A DNA stretch of 26,790 nt from CAYNFT01 sp964396535 (GCA_964396535.1 CAYNFT010000020.1:1-26790), one strand, 5' to 3'; shown: positions 7,780 through 16,452, counted from the stretch's first letter. The notes: generated by a model not told the origin, from the letters alone. Program-made: numbers and translations.

Positions 7780-8779
7780 TAGATTCGACTCCTTCACAAA
7801 TGGCTTCCAGGGCAGTCAGTTGTTCACTGGTGCCCATAATAATCAGGCTATCTCCGGCTGTAATCTTTTCCTCTCCAGACGGATTAGCCAGAAGTCTACC
7901 GCTCTTCTTGTTTATTGCTAGAACATTCGCCTTAGAGCATCGGCGGACTTCCTCCACAGTTTGACCGGCTAGAGACGATTTGTTGCCTATGGCTACGTTT
8001 TCCATCTGTAGTTCAGGGCCACGGCGGCGACTTATGGTGTCAAGAAAGTCAACCACTGCCGGGCGCAGGGCTAGCATTGCCATGCGGCGAGCACCAATAC
8101 TGTTCGGTGACACGATGCGGTCAGCACCGGCCCTCTTCAGCTTTGCCTCAGCTTCTGCGTCCGAAGCCCGGGCTGTGATAAATAATGTCGGATATAGTCC
8201 TCGGCCTGATAGAGTGATGTAGGTGTTATCAACATCAGTACCCAGTGCTGCTACCAGGCCTCGAGCGTTTTCAATACCAGCCTCTTTCAATACATCATCA
8301 CTGGTGGCATCACCCTGTAAATAGAGGTATCCTGCCTGCTCCGCCCGGGCAATGCATTCCGGTCTATTATCGATGACAACAAATGGCACATCTTCCTCCT
8401 TGAAGGTGTTGGCAATCTCTTCGCCGACTCTGCCGAAGCCGCACAGGATAAAATGTGCTTTTAGCTGAGCGATTCTGTTTTTCATTCTTCGCCTCCCCCA
8501 GTTAGCTATAATGTTACCTTCGGCCATGTACTGGATGATTCCGGTCAGGGTGTACAGGGCACCACCGACGCCGCCGATGATCAGGAAGCCTGTGAAGAGC
8601 CGGCCGCCGTTGCTCAAGGGGTGGATTTCATTATATCCGACGGTGGTTATGGTGATAACCGTCATGTAAAGGGAATCAAAAAAGGACCAGCCCTCGATGA
8701 AGGCGTAGCCGATAGTGCCTACGACTATGACCGCCAGCAGGGCGACTATTCCCCATAACACCCTTCGCGCTGAATCCAT
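7772..8779 (-). CDS. Two-TM potassium channel with RCK (TrkA-N/TrkA-C) gating domains
   Basis: 335 residues. TM1 spans about residues 8-28, the pore helix and selectivity filter TVGYN are at 46-50, and TM2 is at about 62-82. The filter reads TVGYNE instead of the common TVGYGD, with Asn replacing the second Gly, a change seen in some prokaryotic channels. The cytoplasmic RCK-N domain has the dinucleotide motif GFGRVG (114-119) with an acidic residue at 137. An RCK-C (TrkA-C) domain fills about residues 255-335. This is the MthK/YugO-type design: a tetrameric K+ channel gated by Ca2+ or nucleotides. The start has only a weak ribosome site (AGGT). Transcription probably begins at 8810-8839 and continues into argC through the overlap. 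Confidence 0.93.
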   Translation of the reverse strand: MDSARRVLWGIVALLAVIVVGTIGYAFIEGWSFFDSLYMTVITITTVGYNEIHPLSNGGRLFTGFLIIGGVGGALYTLTGIIQYMAEGNIIANWGRRRMKNRIAQLKAHFILCGFGRVGEEIANTFKEEDVPFVVIDNRPECIARAEQAGYLYLQGDATSDDVLKEAGIENARGLVAALGTDVDNTYITLSGRGLYPTLFITARASDAEAEAKLKRAGADRIVSPNSIGARRMAMLALRPAVVDFLDTISRRRGPELQMENVAIGNKSSLAGQTVEEVRRCSKANVLAINKKSGRLLANPSGEEKITAGDSLIIMGTSEQLTALEAICEGVESNE

Positions 8780-8809
8780 TTAGCTACCTGTAACTAACTG
8801 ATTGTGAAC

Positions 8810-8839
8810 ATAATATCATAGTGGTTCGATTATTATCAA
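8810..8839 (-). promoter_or_regulatory. Promoter for the potassium channel-argC transcript
   Basis: On the minus strand TTGATA (8834-8839) and TATTAT (8810-8815) are separated by 18 bases and lie 31-60 bases before the channel's ATG. Confidence 0.4.
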
Positions 8840-8878
8840 AACTCACCTAAGAGGTAGTTTATTAACCTATCCCCCTGG

Positions 8879-9014
8879 CCCCCTTCCCTTATTAAGGGAA
8901 GGGGGAAATAGTTTCTTAAAAGGGGCTTCACCCCTTTTAATCCCCTTTACTAAACAATATTTTTTCAAGAGAAGGGGGAAATTGTGGTTTCCGAAGGGGC
9001 GTCTGCCCCTTCGG
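8879..9014. repeat. Cluster of three perfect hairpins (dispersed palindromic mini-elements)
   Basis: Three stem-loops follow each other: arms of 12 bases with a 3-base loop (8879-8890 and 8894-8905, C5T2C3T2 paired with its complement); arms of 10 bases with a 5-base loop (TTAAAAGGGG 8916-8925 and CCCCTTTTAA 8931-8940); arms of 10 bases with a 4-base loop (CCGAAGGGGC 8991-9000 and GCCCCTTCGG 9005-9014). They have no long T-tract, so they are not simple terminators, although they could act as transcript ends for the two flanking units. Read on the minus strand, units two and three encode a shared peptide pattern (Gly-x-x-x-Gly-x-x-Pro-Phe ... Phe-Pro). It is also seen in the hairpin at 22484-22512, so these look like members of one dispersed repeat family. 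The rest of the 511-base gap holds only promoters. Confidence 0.7.
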
Positions 9015-9170
9015 GCTTCCCCTCTTTCAAAAATTTGCTGCCCTGCTTCAAACAAAAGCAAAGGGGATAAAGCGGGTTCCCATAAAAAGTGAAGATTTTT
9101 CTGGTGCTTAAGGGGGATAGGGTTATGAAAATTAAGGGGGTGAGATTGATAAATCTTTGCTTGGCTATAT

Positions 9171-9199
9171 TTGCTATGGAGCTAGTAGGGTGCTATAAT
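9171..9199 (+). promoter_or_regulatory. Promoter for folC and the MATE array, with a short leader hairpin
   Basis: TTGCTA (9171-9176), 17-base spacer, perfect TATAAT (9194-9199). The predicted transcript begins near 9206, leaving a leader of about 85 bases. In it CAGTCC (9229-9234) and GGACTG (9240-9245) form a 6-base stem around GTTAT, followed by the pyrimidine run CTCTTTTC. The hairpin could be a weak attenuator, but no known folate riboswitch pattern was recognised. Because the downstream gaps are short and I see no other strong promoter, this may drive all seven genes. Confidence 0.5.
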
Positions 9200-9290
9200 T
9201 GGCTCTATATACTTGTGAGGGGGGGACACAGTCCGTTATGGACTGCGCCTCTCTTTTCATTTGAGGACGAGGACCAGAGGAGTGAGGTTG

Positions 9291-10625
9291 ATGGATATTC
9301 ACTACCAGCAAGCTCTGGATTATATTTATAGCTTTATTGACTATGAAAGGGAGCCAGGACCACGTGATAGAGCCCGCTATGACCTCAGGCGCGTAGACGA
9401 GCTGCTGTCTCGGTTGGGTAACCCTCACCTGAAAGCCAGGACGGTTCATATTGCCGGCACCAAGGGAAAAGGCAGCGTAGCAGCTATGATGGCGTCGGCT
9501 CTGACTGCCTCAGGTTATATTACCGGGCTTTACACTTCACCCCATTTGCATACCTTCAATGAGCGTATCAGGGTTGATAACAGGTTAATCTCTAACGAAG
9601 AGCTTGTTGCTTTAGTGGAGAAGCTTAAACCGGAGGTTGAGGCGGTAAACGAGAAAGGCACTTATGGTCAGTTGACTACCTTCGAGATAATAACGGCTCT
9701 AGGCTTTGCCCACTTTAAGCAAAAGGGAGTGGATTTCCAGGTAATTGAAGTAGGACTGGGAGGCAGGCTTGATGCCACCAATGTAGTCCAGTCCGAGGTT
9801 TGCATTATTACCTGGGTTAACTTCGATCATATGGAAGTATTGGGTAATACCCTGGCTGAAATTGCTGCTGAGAAAGCTGGCATTATTAAACCGAATAGCA
9901 TAGTGATAACCTCTCCGCAGGTTGATGAGGCGGCTAAGGTAATCGAGGAGGCTTGCCTTGGTTGTAAGGCGGAACTGGTCAGGGTGGGTAGTGATGTCAC
10001 CTGGCAGAGTCTTGGCTTTGATTCCAGTCGGCAATCACTTCGAGTAAAGGGAAGACTGGGCAGTTATGACTTATCAATACCCCTTCTGGGTCGGCATCAG
10101 CTGGATAATGCGGCGACAGCGGTGGCTGCCCTGGAGGTTTTAACTGCAAAGGGTTTACATATTTCCAGAGATAGTATTACTAACGGTCTGGCGCAGGTGA
10201 GCTGGCCAGGTCGGCTCCAGGTTCTAAGCCGTAATCCCCTTGTGGTAGTTGATGGTGCCCATATCCCCGACTCAGCCCGCAAGTTGAAGCAGGCTCTTGA
10301 GCAGTACTTTGACTTTGACCGGGCTATCTTGATTATCGGAGCTTCGTCGGATAAAGATATAGCTGGAATAATCTCGGAATTACTGCCCCTGTTTGATGAA
10401 GTAATTGCCACTCATTCTATTCATCCTCGGGCTATGCCCACGGCTTCCGTTGTAGCTGAGCTTAGTCGGCAAGGTGTGGAAGCGCAGGCAACAGAGGACA
10501 TTTCAATTGCCTTGCCTCTAGCCTTATCTCTAGCCGGTGAGAAGGACCTCATTTGCGTTACCGGCTCACTGTTCGTGGTTGCCGGAGCAATTGAGCAGGC
10601 AGGTAAGTTTGGTTTGACAATTTGA
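9291..10625 (+). CDS. folC: Bifunctional folylpolyglutamate synthase / dihydrofolate synthase
   Basis: 444 residues. Adds Glu to dihydropteroate and then to reduced folates with ATP, keeping folates in the cell. The ATP-binding P-loop GTKGKGS is at residues 56-62, followed by the substrate loop TSPHLHTFNERI and the Mur-ligase-type segment with VGLGGRLDATN. The C-terminal domain starts near the PGRLQVLSR region and contains VVDGAHIPDS. The ATG at 9291 follows GAGGAG at workable spacing; an earlier in-frame ATG at 9261 lies in the leader and is not favoured. The gene is complete, ending in ...VVAGAIEQAGKFGLTI. Its last 60-70 bases recur as relics between the MATE genes downstream, showing that this locus was the left edge of the amplified unit. 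Confidence 0.95.
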   Translation: MDIHYQQALDYIYSFIDYEREPGPRDRARYDLRRVDELLSRLGNPHLKARTVHIAGTKGKGSVAAMMASALTASGYITGLYTSPHLHTFNERIRVDNRLISNEELVALVEKLKPEVEAVNEKGTYGQLTTFEIITALGFAHFKQKGVDFQVIEVGLGGRLDATNVVQSEVCIITWVNFDHMEVLGNTLAEIAAEKAGIIKPNSIVITSPQVDEAAKVIEEACLGCKAELVRVGSDVTWQSLGFDSSRQSLRVKGRLGSYDLSIPLLGRHQLDNAATAVAALEVLTAKGLHISRDSITNGLAQVSWPGRLQVLSRNPLVVVDGAHIPDSARKLKQALEQYFDFDRAILIIGASSDKDIAGIISELLPLFDEVIATHSIHPRAMPTASVVAELSRQGVEAQATEDISIALPLALSLAGEKDLICVTGSLFVVAGAIEQAGKFGLTI

Positions 10626-10651
10626 GCGCTAGAGAGGATTGATGATTTAGG

Positions 10652-12034
10652 TTGGAAGAGGAAGAGAGTCCTTCGGGAAGAGGGGATAGGTTTGATAGGG
10701 ACTGGACCAAAGGCAGCATAATTGGCAACCTCTGGGGTTTGTCCTGGCCTATGATGATAGGCCAGACTGTCATGGTAATGGGACCTACCATTGACATGAT
10801 ATGGGTAGGTAAGCTGGGGGCAGCCTCCATTGCTGGAGTTGGTATTTCCGGTATGATTGTTCAGCTGATGAACACGGCCAGGATGGGGCTGCAAATGGGT
10901 ACCAGGGCTATGGTAGCCCGTTTTGTGGGGGCGGGTGATGAACAGGGAGCCAACCATGTGGCGCAGCAAGCTTTCGTTATCACTGTTGCCTTCTCTATAG
11001 TTATGGCAGCAATAGGAATATTCCTGGCGGATGAAGTATTGCTGCTGCTGGGAGTGGAGCCTGATGTTATCGCCGAGGGAGTCGCCTACCTGCGTATCCA
11101 GTTAGTGGGTATGGTGACCATGTCTTTCCAGATGATGGCTCAGGGCGTTATGCAGGCATCGGGTGATGCGATGACTCCGATGAAAATTGGCGTCGGCGCC
11201 AGGCTTCTCCACATTGCTCTTTGTCCCTTTCTCATCTTTGGCTGGTTGATATTCCCTCGCCTGGGCGTCAGCGGTGCGGCTCTAACCAACGTCGTCTCTC
11301 AGGGCTTGGCGGGGGGTCTCGGGCTGTGGATGCTCTATAGCGGGCGAACCCGTCTGCGGCTGACCTTGAGTAAATTCCGCTTTGATGGCAGTATCATATG
11401 GCGTATAGTGAAGATTGGCATTCCGGCCATGATAAACGGTACGGAAAGAACAATGGCCAATCTTATAGTGATTTGGTGCGTTGTGCCCTTTGGCACCTTT
11501 GCCGTGGCGGCTCATTCTCTGATGGAGAGGGTAGACCGGTTTATACACATGCCGGCTGCGGGCTTGGGTCAGGGTTCTGGCATATTGGCGGGACAGAATC
11601 TGGGGGCACGTCAGCCTGAGCGGGCGGAGAGGACAGGCTGGCTGGCAGCCAGTCTGTTCACCGGTGTTATGTTTATTGCTTCAGTGGCAATATGGTTTTG
11701 GGCTGAGAAAATAGTTCGTATTTTTAACACTGAGCCCGGTCTGGTGGAGATAGCCAGCACCTTCCTTAGGATAACAATAGTAACTTACATGGTATTTGGC
11801 TTTGTTCAGGTATTGATGCAGTGCCTGAACGGTGTTGGTGACACCATGATACCGATGCTGGTTACTCTAACAACTATGTGGGGGATAATGGTACCTCTGG
11901 CTTATTTTCTGTCGCGGTCTACCACTCTTGGCGTGTATGGAGTTCGGTGGGCGATGGTGGCTGGTAATGTTGTGAGGGCGATCATTTACACGATATATTT
12001 CAAGAAGGGGCGCTGGAAGCGTAAGCAGGTATAA
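10652..12034 (+). CDS. MATE-family efflux transporter, array copy 1
   Basis: 460 residues with about 12 membrane segments, a multidrug and toxic-compound extrusion antiporter that uses Na+ or H+ to expel substrates. The cytosolic N-terminus has the array-specific DRDWTKG motif. TM1 holds Asp48 in GPTIDMIWVG, equivalent to the coupling Asp of MATE proteins. Glu265 in GTERT lies at the predicted TM7 acid position. The second half has GLGQGSGILAGQNLGA and the C-terminus ends in GRWKRKQV. The start is TTG, fixed by an in-frame stop three bases upstream, with a GAGAGGA 13 bases away, longer than usual. It begins 26 bases after folC, and folC tail plus this 5' region are what the later copies duplicate. 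Substrate unknown. Confidence 0.93.
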   Translation: MEEEESPSGRGDRFDRDWTKGSIIGNLWGLSWPMMIGQTVMVMGPTIDMIWVGKLGAASIAGVGISGMIVQLMNTARMGLQMGTRAMVARFVGAGDEQGANHVAQQAFVITVAFSIVMAAIGIFLADEVLLLLGVEPDVIAEGVAYLRIQLVGMVTMSFQMMAQGVMQASGDAMTPMKIGVGARLLHIALCPFLIFGWLIFPRLGVSGAALTNVVSQGLAGGLGLWMLYSGRTRLRLTLSKFRFDGSIIWRIVKIGIPAMINGTERTMANLIVIWCVVPFGTFAVAAHSLMERVDRFIHMPAAGLGQGSGILAGQNLGARQPERAERTGWLAASLFTGVMFIASVAIWFWAEKIVRIFNTEPGLVEIASTFLRITIVTYMVFGFVQVLMQCLNGVGDTMIPMLVTLTTMWGIMVPLAYFLSRSTTLGVYGVRWAMVAGNVVRAIIYTIYFKKGRWKRKQV

Positions 12035-12078
12035 TTGAGAGTTAAGTAAGGCAGGAGGAAAAGGAGTGACTCCCTAGG

Positions 12079-13464
12079 GTGAAAGAAGACATGAGGAGTC
12101 TTCGCCAAAGAAGGGATGCCTTTGATAGGGACTGGACAAAAGGCAACATCATGCGGAACCTTTTGTCCCTGTCGTGGCCTATGGTCGTAACCAATACCCT
12201 TATGATGCTGGGTCCTACCATTGACATGATATGGGTGGGCAAGCTGGGGGCGGCCTCTATTGCTGGAGTAGGCGTTTCTGGTATGGCTGTCATGCTGCTG
12301 AACTCGATGATGATGGGTCTGGCGCAGGGTATGCGTGCCGTAGTCGCTCGCTTCGTAGGTATGGGTGATGTTCAAGGTGCCAATCATGCAGCCAGGCAAG
12401 CCTTTGCTATCTGTGCTGTCTTTTCTGTAGTTATAGCGGCAACGGGTATCCTTCTTGCTGAGAAGATATTAATCCTGATGGGGCTGGAGGCTGATGTTGT
12501 TGCCGAAGGGACAGCCTACATGCGCATATTGTTCGTCGGTTCGATATCAATGTCTTTCCGTATGCTGACAGAGGGCATTATGCAGGCCTCGGGGGATACC
12601 GTAAGCCCGATGAAGATAACCATCGGCTATAGACTTTTCCATGTAGCCCTTTGTCCCTTCCTGGTCTTTGGCTGGTGGATATTTCCCCGCCTGGGCGTCA
12701 GTGGAGCGGCTGTAACTAACGTCGTTTCTCAAGGCCTGGGGACAATTATTAGTATGTGGTTCCTCTTCAGCGGGCGGACCCGGATACAGCTTACATTTCG
12801 TAACTTTCGTTTTGATCTTGGTATCATATGGCGTATAGTTAGAGTCGGCTTTCCTGCCCTTGTCTCAGGGGTACAAAGGAGCCTTAGCCAGTTTCTTTTA
12901 ATGTACTTTATTACCCCCTTTGGTACCCTGGCGGTGGCAGCCCATACCGTAAACCAGAGGGTAGAGATGATTATGATGATGCCGGCTATGGCATTTGGTA
13001 TGGCCAGTGGTGTACTGGCGGGGCAAAATCTTGGGGCGGGGCAGCCGGAGCGGGCAGAGAAGAGTGCCTGGCTGGCGGTAGGTCTGGTGGAGGGTGTGGC
13101 AGTAATCGGTTCAGTTGTGATACTGCTTGCGGCTGAGAACATAGTCCAAATCTTCAGTGCTGAGCCCGGTCTGGTGGAGATAGCCGGCACCTTTCTGAGG
13201 ATAGCTGTAGCTGGTTTCGTAGTGATGGGCTTCATGGCGGTAATGATGCAGGCTTTATCTGGTGCCGGTGATACTGTGCCGCCAATGATTATCAGTGTGC
13301 TAACTGTTTGGCTGGTCACATTGCCCCTGGCATACTTCCTGCCTAAGGTTACCACTCTTGGTGTGTATGGAGTGAGATGGGCGATGGTAGCTGGTATGGT
13401 TGTTCCAGGAGTCGCCCAAACAATATATTTCAAAGCGGGCAGGTGGAAGCGTAAGCAGGTATAA
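12079..13464 (+). CDS. MATE-family efflux transporter, array copy 2
   Basis: 461 residues, same topology and motifs as copy 1 (DRDWTKG at 17-23, Asp49 in TM1, C-terminal GRWKRKQV). It differs at the predicted TM7 acid: Gln266 in GVQRS in place of Glu. The TM8 loop reads VEMIMMMPAMAFGMASG instead of the GLGQGSG form, and the C-terminal half has LSGAGDT instead of LNGVGDT. With copy 3 it forms a subgroup. The start is GTG, with AAGGAG about 12 bases upstream. The 44-base gap from copy 1 is the only spacer in the array without a recognisable folC relic, so the copy 1-2 junction arose differently from the others or was later trimmed. Confidence 0.92.
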   Translation: MKEDMRSLRQRRDAFDRDWTKGNIMRNLLSLSWPMVVTNTLMMLGPTIDMIWVGKLGAASIAGVGVSGMAVMLLNSMMMGLAQGMRAVVARFVGMGDVQGANHAARQAFAICAVFSVVIAATGILLAEKILILMGLEADVVAEGTAYMRILFVGSISMSFRMLTEGIMQASGDTVSPMKITIGYRLFHVALCPFLVFGWWIFPRLGVSGAAVTNVVSQGLGTIISMWFLFSGRTRIQLTFRNFRFDLGIIWRIVRVGFPALVSGVQRSLSQFLLMYFITPFGTLAVAAHTVNQRVEMIMMMPAMAFGMASGVLAGQNLGAGQPERAEKSAWLAVGLVEGVAVIGSVVILLAAENIVQIFSAEPGLVEIAGTFLRIAVAGFVVMGFMAVMMQALSGAGDTVPPMIISVLTVWLVTLPLAYFLPKVTTLGVYGVRWAMVAGMVVPGVAQTIYFKAGRWKRKQV

Positions 13465-13531
13465 TTACCGTTAGCTGTCCGTGGTTGCCGGTGCAATTGA
13501 GCGGGCAGGTAACTTTGGTTTGAGAATGTGA
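13465..13531 (+). pseudogene. Relic of the folC 3' end (spacer between MATE copies 2 and 3)
   Basis: Starting at the base after the MATE 2 stop, this stretch aligns with the last codons of folC: it still reads VVAGAIERAGNFGLRM then TGA, against VVAGAIEQAGKFGLTI then TGA in folC. A short change upstream (GTTAGCTGTCC for the GGCTCACTGTTC region) breaks the frame at its left end. The match continues past the stop through the folC-MATE1 gap into the start of MATE 3. Confidence 0.85.
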
Positions 13532-13557
13532 GCAATGGAGAGGATTGACTATTTACG

Positions 13558-14940
13558 GTGAAAGAGGGAGAGCGTTATTCGGGAAGATGGACCAGGTTTG
13601 ATAGGGACTGGACCAAAGGCAGCATTGTTCGTAACCTTCTGTCTCTATCCTGGCCCATGATGATAAGCAATAGCTTCAATATGCTTGGGCCTACCATTGA
13701 CATGATATGGGTGGGGAGACTGGGAGCAGCCTCAATTGCCGGTGTGGGCGTTGCTGGCATGGTAGTAATGCTGATGAACTCGGCAAGGATGGGGCTCGAC
13801 ATGGGCATGAGAGCCATGATTGCCCGCTTCATCGGGGCGGGTGATGAAGAAGGAGCCAATCATGTGGTACAGCAAGCCTTAGTCATCAGTGGCTCCTTCT
13901 CCACATTTATGGCGGCAATAGGTATCTTTTTGGCTGAGCCAATATTAGTCCTGATGGGTGTGGAGCCTGATGTTGTCAGCGAAGGGGCAGCCTATATGCG
14001 TGTATTATTCGTTGGCTCGGTGTTTATGTCCTTCCGCACGATGGCTGAGGGTGCTATGCAGGCTTCAGGAGATACGATGACCCCGATGAAGATAATTGGC
14101 GCCTTCAGGCTTTTCCATGTTGCCCTTTGTCCCTTCCTCGTCTTTGGCTGGTGGATATTCCCCCGCCTGGGTGTCAGTGGGGCAGCTATGACCAACGTCT
14201 TTTCTCAGAGTCTGGGAATGGCTCTGGGCATGTGGTTCCTCTTTAGCGGGCGGAGCCGGCTGCGGCTGACCTTAAGGAACTTCCGCCTTAACCTTAATAC
14301 TATATGGCGCATCGTAAAGATAGCTGTTCCTGCCTCGATATCGGGAATGCAAAGAAGCTTTGCCAATCTGGTGGTGATGGAGTTTATTGTCCCCTTTGGC
14401 ACTTTTGCGGTAGCTGCTCATACCCTGTGCCAGAGAGTAGAGATGATAGTATTCATGCCTACTATGGCATTGGGTATGTCTGCTGGTGTACTGGCGGGGC
14501 AAAACCTGGGAGCAGGCAAGCCTGAGCGGGCGGTGAGGACTGGCTGGCAGGCCGTCGGCCTGGTGCAGGTCTTTATGCTTGTTATTGCTCTGGTGATATT
14601 GCTGTGGGCTGAGAATATAGTTCATATTTTCACCCCTGACCCTGGTGTGGTGGAAGTAACCAGAGTCTTCCTGATGATAGCAATAGTAGGTTACTTGATG
14701 ATGGGCTTTAATGCTGTATTGCAGAGCTGTATCTCCGGCGTCGGCGATACAGTGCCGCCGATGCTGTTTAGCCTGCTAACCATTTGGGGGATTCAGGTGC
14801 CCCTGGCATACTTCCTGTCAAAGTTTACTAACCTGGGTGTGTATGGAGTGCGGTGGGCGATAGTGTCTGCTCTGGGTGCGGGAGCGGTTTGCAATGTGAT
14901 ATATTTCAAGCTAGGCAGGTGGAAGCGTAAGCAGGTATAA
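13558..14940 (+). CDS. MATE-family efflux transporter, array copy 3
   Basis: 460 residues with DRDWTKG, Asp48 in GPTIDMIWVG, and the C-terminal GRWKRKQV. Like copy 2 it has Gln (Gln265, GMQRS) at the predicted TM7 acid, a GMSAG loop in place of GLGQGSG, and ISGVGDT in the second half. Its first ~22 residues and 5' DNA are almost the same as copy 4, and the STFMAAIGIFLAEPIL block is shared with copy 4, although the two differ elsewhere. GTG start, closed by an in-frame TGA upstream; GAGAGGA is 13 bases before it. It is preceded by a folC relic, as expected of a unit made of folC tail plus MATE. Confidence 0.92.
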   Translation: MKEGERYSGRWTRFDRDWTKGSIVRNLLSLSWPMMISNSFNMLGPTIDMIWVGRLGAASIAGVGVAGMVVMLMNSARMGLDMGMRAMIARFIGAGDEEGANHVVQQALVISGSFSTFMAAIGIFLAEPILVLMGVEPDVVSEGAAYMRVLFVGSVFMSFRTMAEGAMQASGDTMTPMKIIGAFRLFHVALCPFLVFGWWIFPRLGVSGAAMTNVFSQSLGMALGMWFLFSGRSRLRLTLRNFRLNLNTIWRIVKIAVPASISGMQRSFANLVVMEFIVPFGTFAVAAHTLCQRVEMIVFMPTMALGMSAGVLAGQNLGAGKPERAVRTGWQAVGLVQVFMLVIALVILLWAENIVHIFTPDPGVVEVTRVFLMIAIVGYLMMGFNAVLQSCISGVGDTVPPMLFSLLTIWGIQVPLAYFLSKFTNLGVYGVRWAIVSALGAGAVCNVIYFKLGRWKRKQV

Positions 14941-15007
14941 TTACCGTTAGCTGTCCGTGGTTGCCGGTGCAATTGAGCGGGCAGGTAACTTTGGTTTGAG
15001 AATGTGA
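14941..15007 (+). pseudogene. Relic of the folC 3' end (spacer between MATE copies 3 and 4)
   Basis: The whole spacer 14941-15033 is identical, by eye, to spacer 13465-13557 over all 93 bases. It again ends the relic frame VVAGAIERAGNFGLRM with TGA. Identity extends into the flanking 3' end of the MATE gene before it and the 5' end of the one after it. This marks a recent duplication or gene conversion. Confidence 0.85.
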
Positions 15008-15033
15008 GCAATGGAGAGGATTGACTATTTACG

Positions 15034-16416
15034 GTGAGAGAGGGAGAGCGTTATTCGGGAAGATGGGCTAGGTTTGATAGGGACTGGACCAAAGGCAGTA
15101 TAGTTGGCAACCTCTGGTCTCTATCCTGGCCTATGATGATAGGTGGTAGCCTCAATATGATAGGTCCTACCATTGACATGATATGGGTGGGCAAGCTGGG
15201 AACAGCCTCCATTGCCGGGGTGGGTATTGCCGGTATGGCTGTAATGGTGGTGAACTCGTTGAGGATGGGGCTAAATACGGGTACCAGGGCGATGATTGCC
15301 CGCTTTGTCGGGGCAGGCGATGCTGAAGGGGCCAATCATATAGCCCAGCAAGCCTTAGTTATCAGTGCTGCCTTCTCCACATTTATGGCGGCAATAGGTA
15401 TCTTTTTGGCTGAACCAATTTTAATGATGCTGGGGGTGGAAGCTGATGTTGTCACCGAAGGAGCGGCCTACATGCGCATACTGTTCATCGGCTCGGTGGC
15501 TATGTCTTTCCGGATGATGTCCGAGGGCATTATGCAGGCGTCGGGAGATTCGGTAACGCCGATGAGGATTACTCTCATCTTCAGGCTTTTCCATGTGGCT
15601 CTTTGTCCCTTTCTCATCTTTGGCTGGTGGCTCTTCCCCCATCTGGGCGTCAGTGGAGCAGCTCTGACTAATGTCATTTCTCAGAGTCTGGGAACAGCTG
15701 TTGGGCTGTGGATTCTCTTTAGCGGTAGGACCCGACTGCGGCTGTCGTTGAGAAACTTCCGCCTTGACGGTAATGTTATTTGGCGCATAGTGAAGATTGG
15801 CATCCCTGCCTCTGTTGCAGGCGCTGAGAGAAGTTTTGCCAACTTTATCTTGGTGTGGTTTGTTGTTCCCTTTGGCACGGCGGCTGTGGCGGCTCAATCT
15901 CTGATGCAAAGGATAGATACGTTTATACATATGCCTAGTATGGGCTTGGGTCAGGGTTCTGGCGTGCTGGCAGGACAAAACCTGGGAGCAGGCAAGCCTG
16001 AACGAGCGGCGAGAACTGGCTGGCAGGCAGCGGCTTTGGTGACTGCAGTTCTGGCCTTTGTTTCAGTACTAATATGGTTTGGTGCTGAGTATGTAGTTCG
16101 TATCTTCAATGCCGAGCCTGAACTGGTGGAGATAGCCAGCACCTTCATGAGGATACAAATAGCAGGTTATATGGTGTTTGGCATGGTCATTATCTTGAGT
16201 CAGTGCTTAAATGGGGTTGGCGACACTATAGTGCCGATGTTGACTACCCTGATAACCATGTGGGGGGTGCAGGTGCCCCTGGCCTATTTTCTACCACGAA
16301 TTACCAATCTTGGTGTTTATGGAGTGCGGTGGGGGATGGTAGCTGCCAACATTGTCAGGGCGGTAATCTACGCAACATATTTCAAAGTGGGCAGGTGGAA
16401 GCGTAAGCAGGTATAA
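15034..16416 (+). CDS. MATE-family efflux transporter, array copy 4
   Basis: 460 residues. N-terminus nearly identical to copy 3, but the second half goes with copy 1: Glu265 in GAERS, SLMQRIDTFIHMP, GLGQGSGVLAGQNLGA, and CLNGVGDT with a similar RAVIYATYF end. TM1 Asp48 and the C-terminal GRWKRKQV are kept. The copy therefore looks like a hybrid of a copy-3-like 5' end and a copy-1-like 3' part, as unequal crossing-over or gene conversion would give. GTG start with the same long-spaced GAGAGGA. Intact, with no frameshift, so probably functional. Substrate unknown. Confidence 0.92.
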   Translation: MREGERYSGRWARFDRDWTKGSIVGNLWSLSWPMMIGGSLNMIGPTIDMIWVGKLGTASIAGVGIAGMAVMVVNSLRMGLNTGTRAMIARFVGAGDAEGANHIAQQALVISAAFSTFMAAIGIFLAEPILMMLGVEADVVTEGAAYMRILFIGSVAMSFRMMSEGIMQASGDSVTPMRITLIFRLFHVALCPFLIFGWWLFPHLGVSGAALTNVISQSLGTAVGLWILFSGRTRLRLSLRNFRLDGNVIWRIVKIGIPASVAGAERSFANFILVWFVVPFGTAAVAAQSLMQRIDTFIHMPSMGLGQGSGVLAGQNLGAGKPERAARTGWQAAALVTAVLAFVSVLIWFGAEYVVRIFNAEPELVEIASTFMRIQIAGYMVFGMVIILSQCLNGVGDTIVPMLTTLITMWGVQVPLAYFLPRITNLGVYGVRWGMVAANIVRAVIYATYFKVGRWKRKQV

Positions 16417-16452
16417 TTACCGTTAGCTGTCCGTGGTTGCCGGTGCAATTGA
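16417..16452 (+). pseudogene. Shortened folC relic (spacer between MATE copies 4 and 5)
   Basis: The first 36 bases after the MATE 4 stop match the relic of spacers 2/3 and 3/4, including the derived GTTAGCTGTCC variant. From about 16453 the sequence departs and instead resembles spacer 5/6 (AGAGCG, then TAGTG.TGTGACCGGT). The 115-base spacer is therefore a join of the two spacer types. Confidence 0.75.

Noticed and set aside
8879..9014. CRISPR array or tRNA-like structures in the hairpin cluster
   Set aside because: The hairpins differ from each other, spacing is irregular, and there is no direct repeat-spacer pattern.
8867..9061. A 64-residue minus-strand frame
   Set aside because: It is composed almost entirely of the palindromic elements, so it is a by-product of the repeats.
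9206..9290. Tetrahydrofolate riboswitch upstream of folC
   Set aside because: The leader is short and contains only a 6-base hairpin; none of the conserved elements I know for that class is visible.
9089..9331. Possible 80-residue lipoprotein-like gene before folC
   Set aside because: It overlaps the folC start and contains the promoter and leader hairpin of folC; the tail after the hydrophobic part is not protein-like.
12729..13535. Long open frames on the minus strand opposite the MATE genes (for example 12729-13535 and 15421-15978)
   Set aside because: They recur at matching positions opposite each paralog and have low-complexity, non-protein-like composition (runs of His, Thr, Pro). They are codon-bias shadows of the MATE genes.
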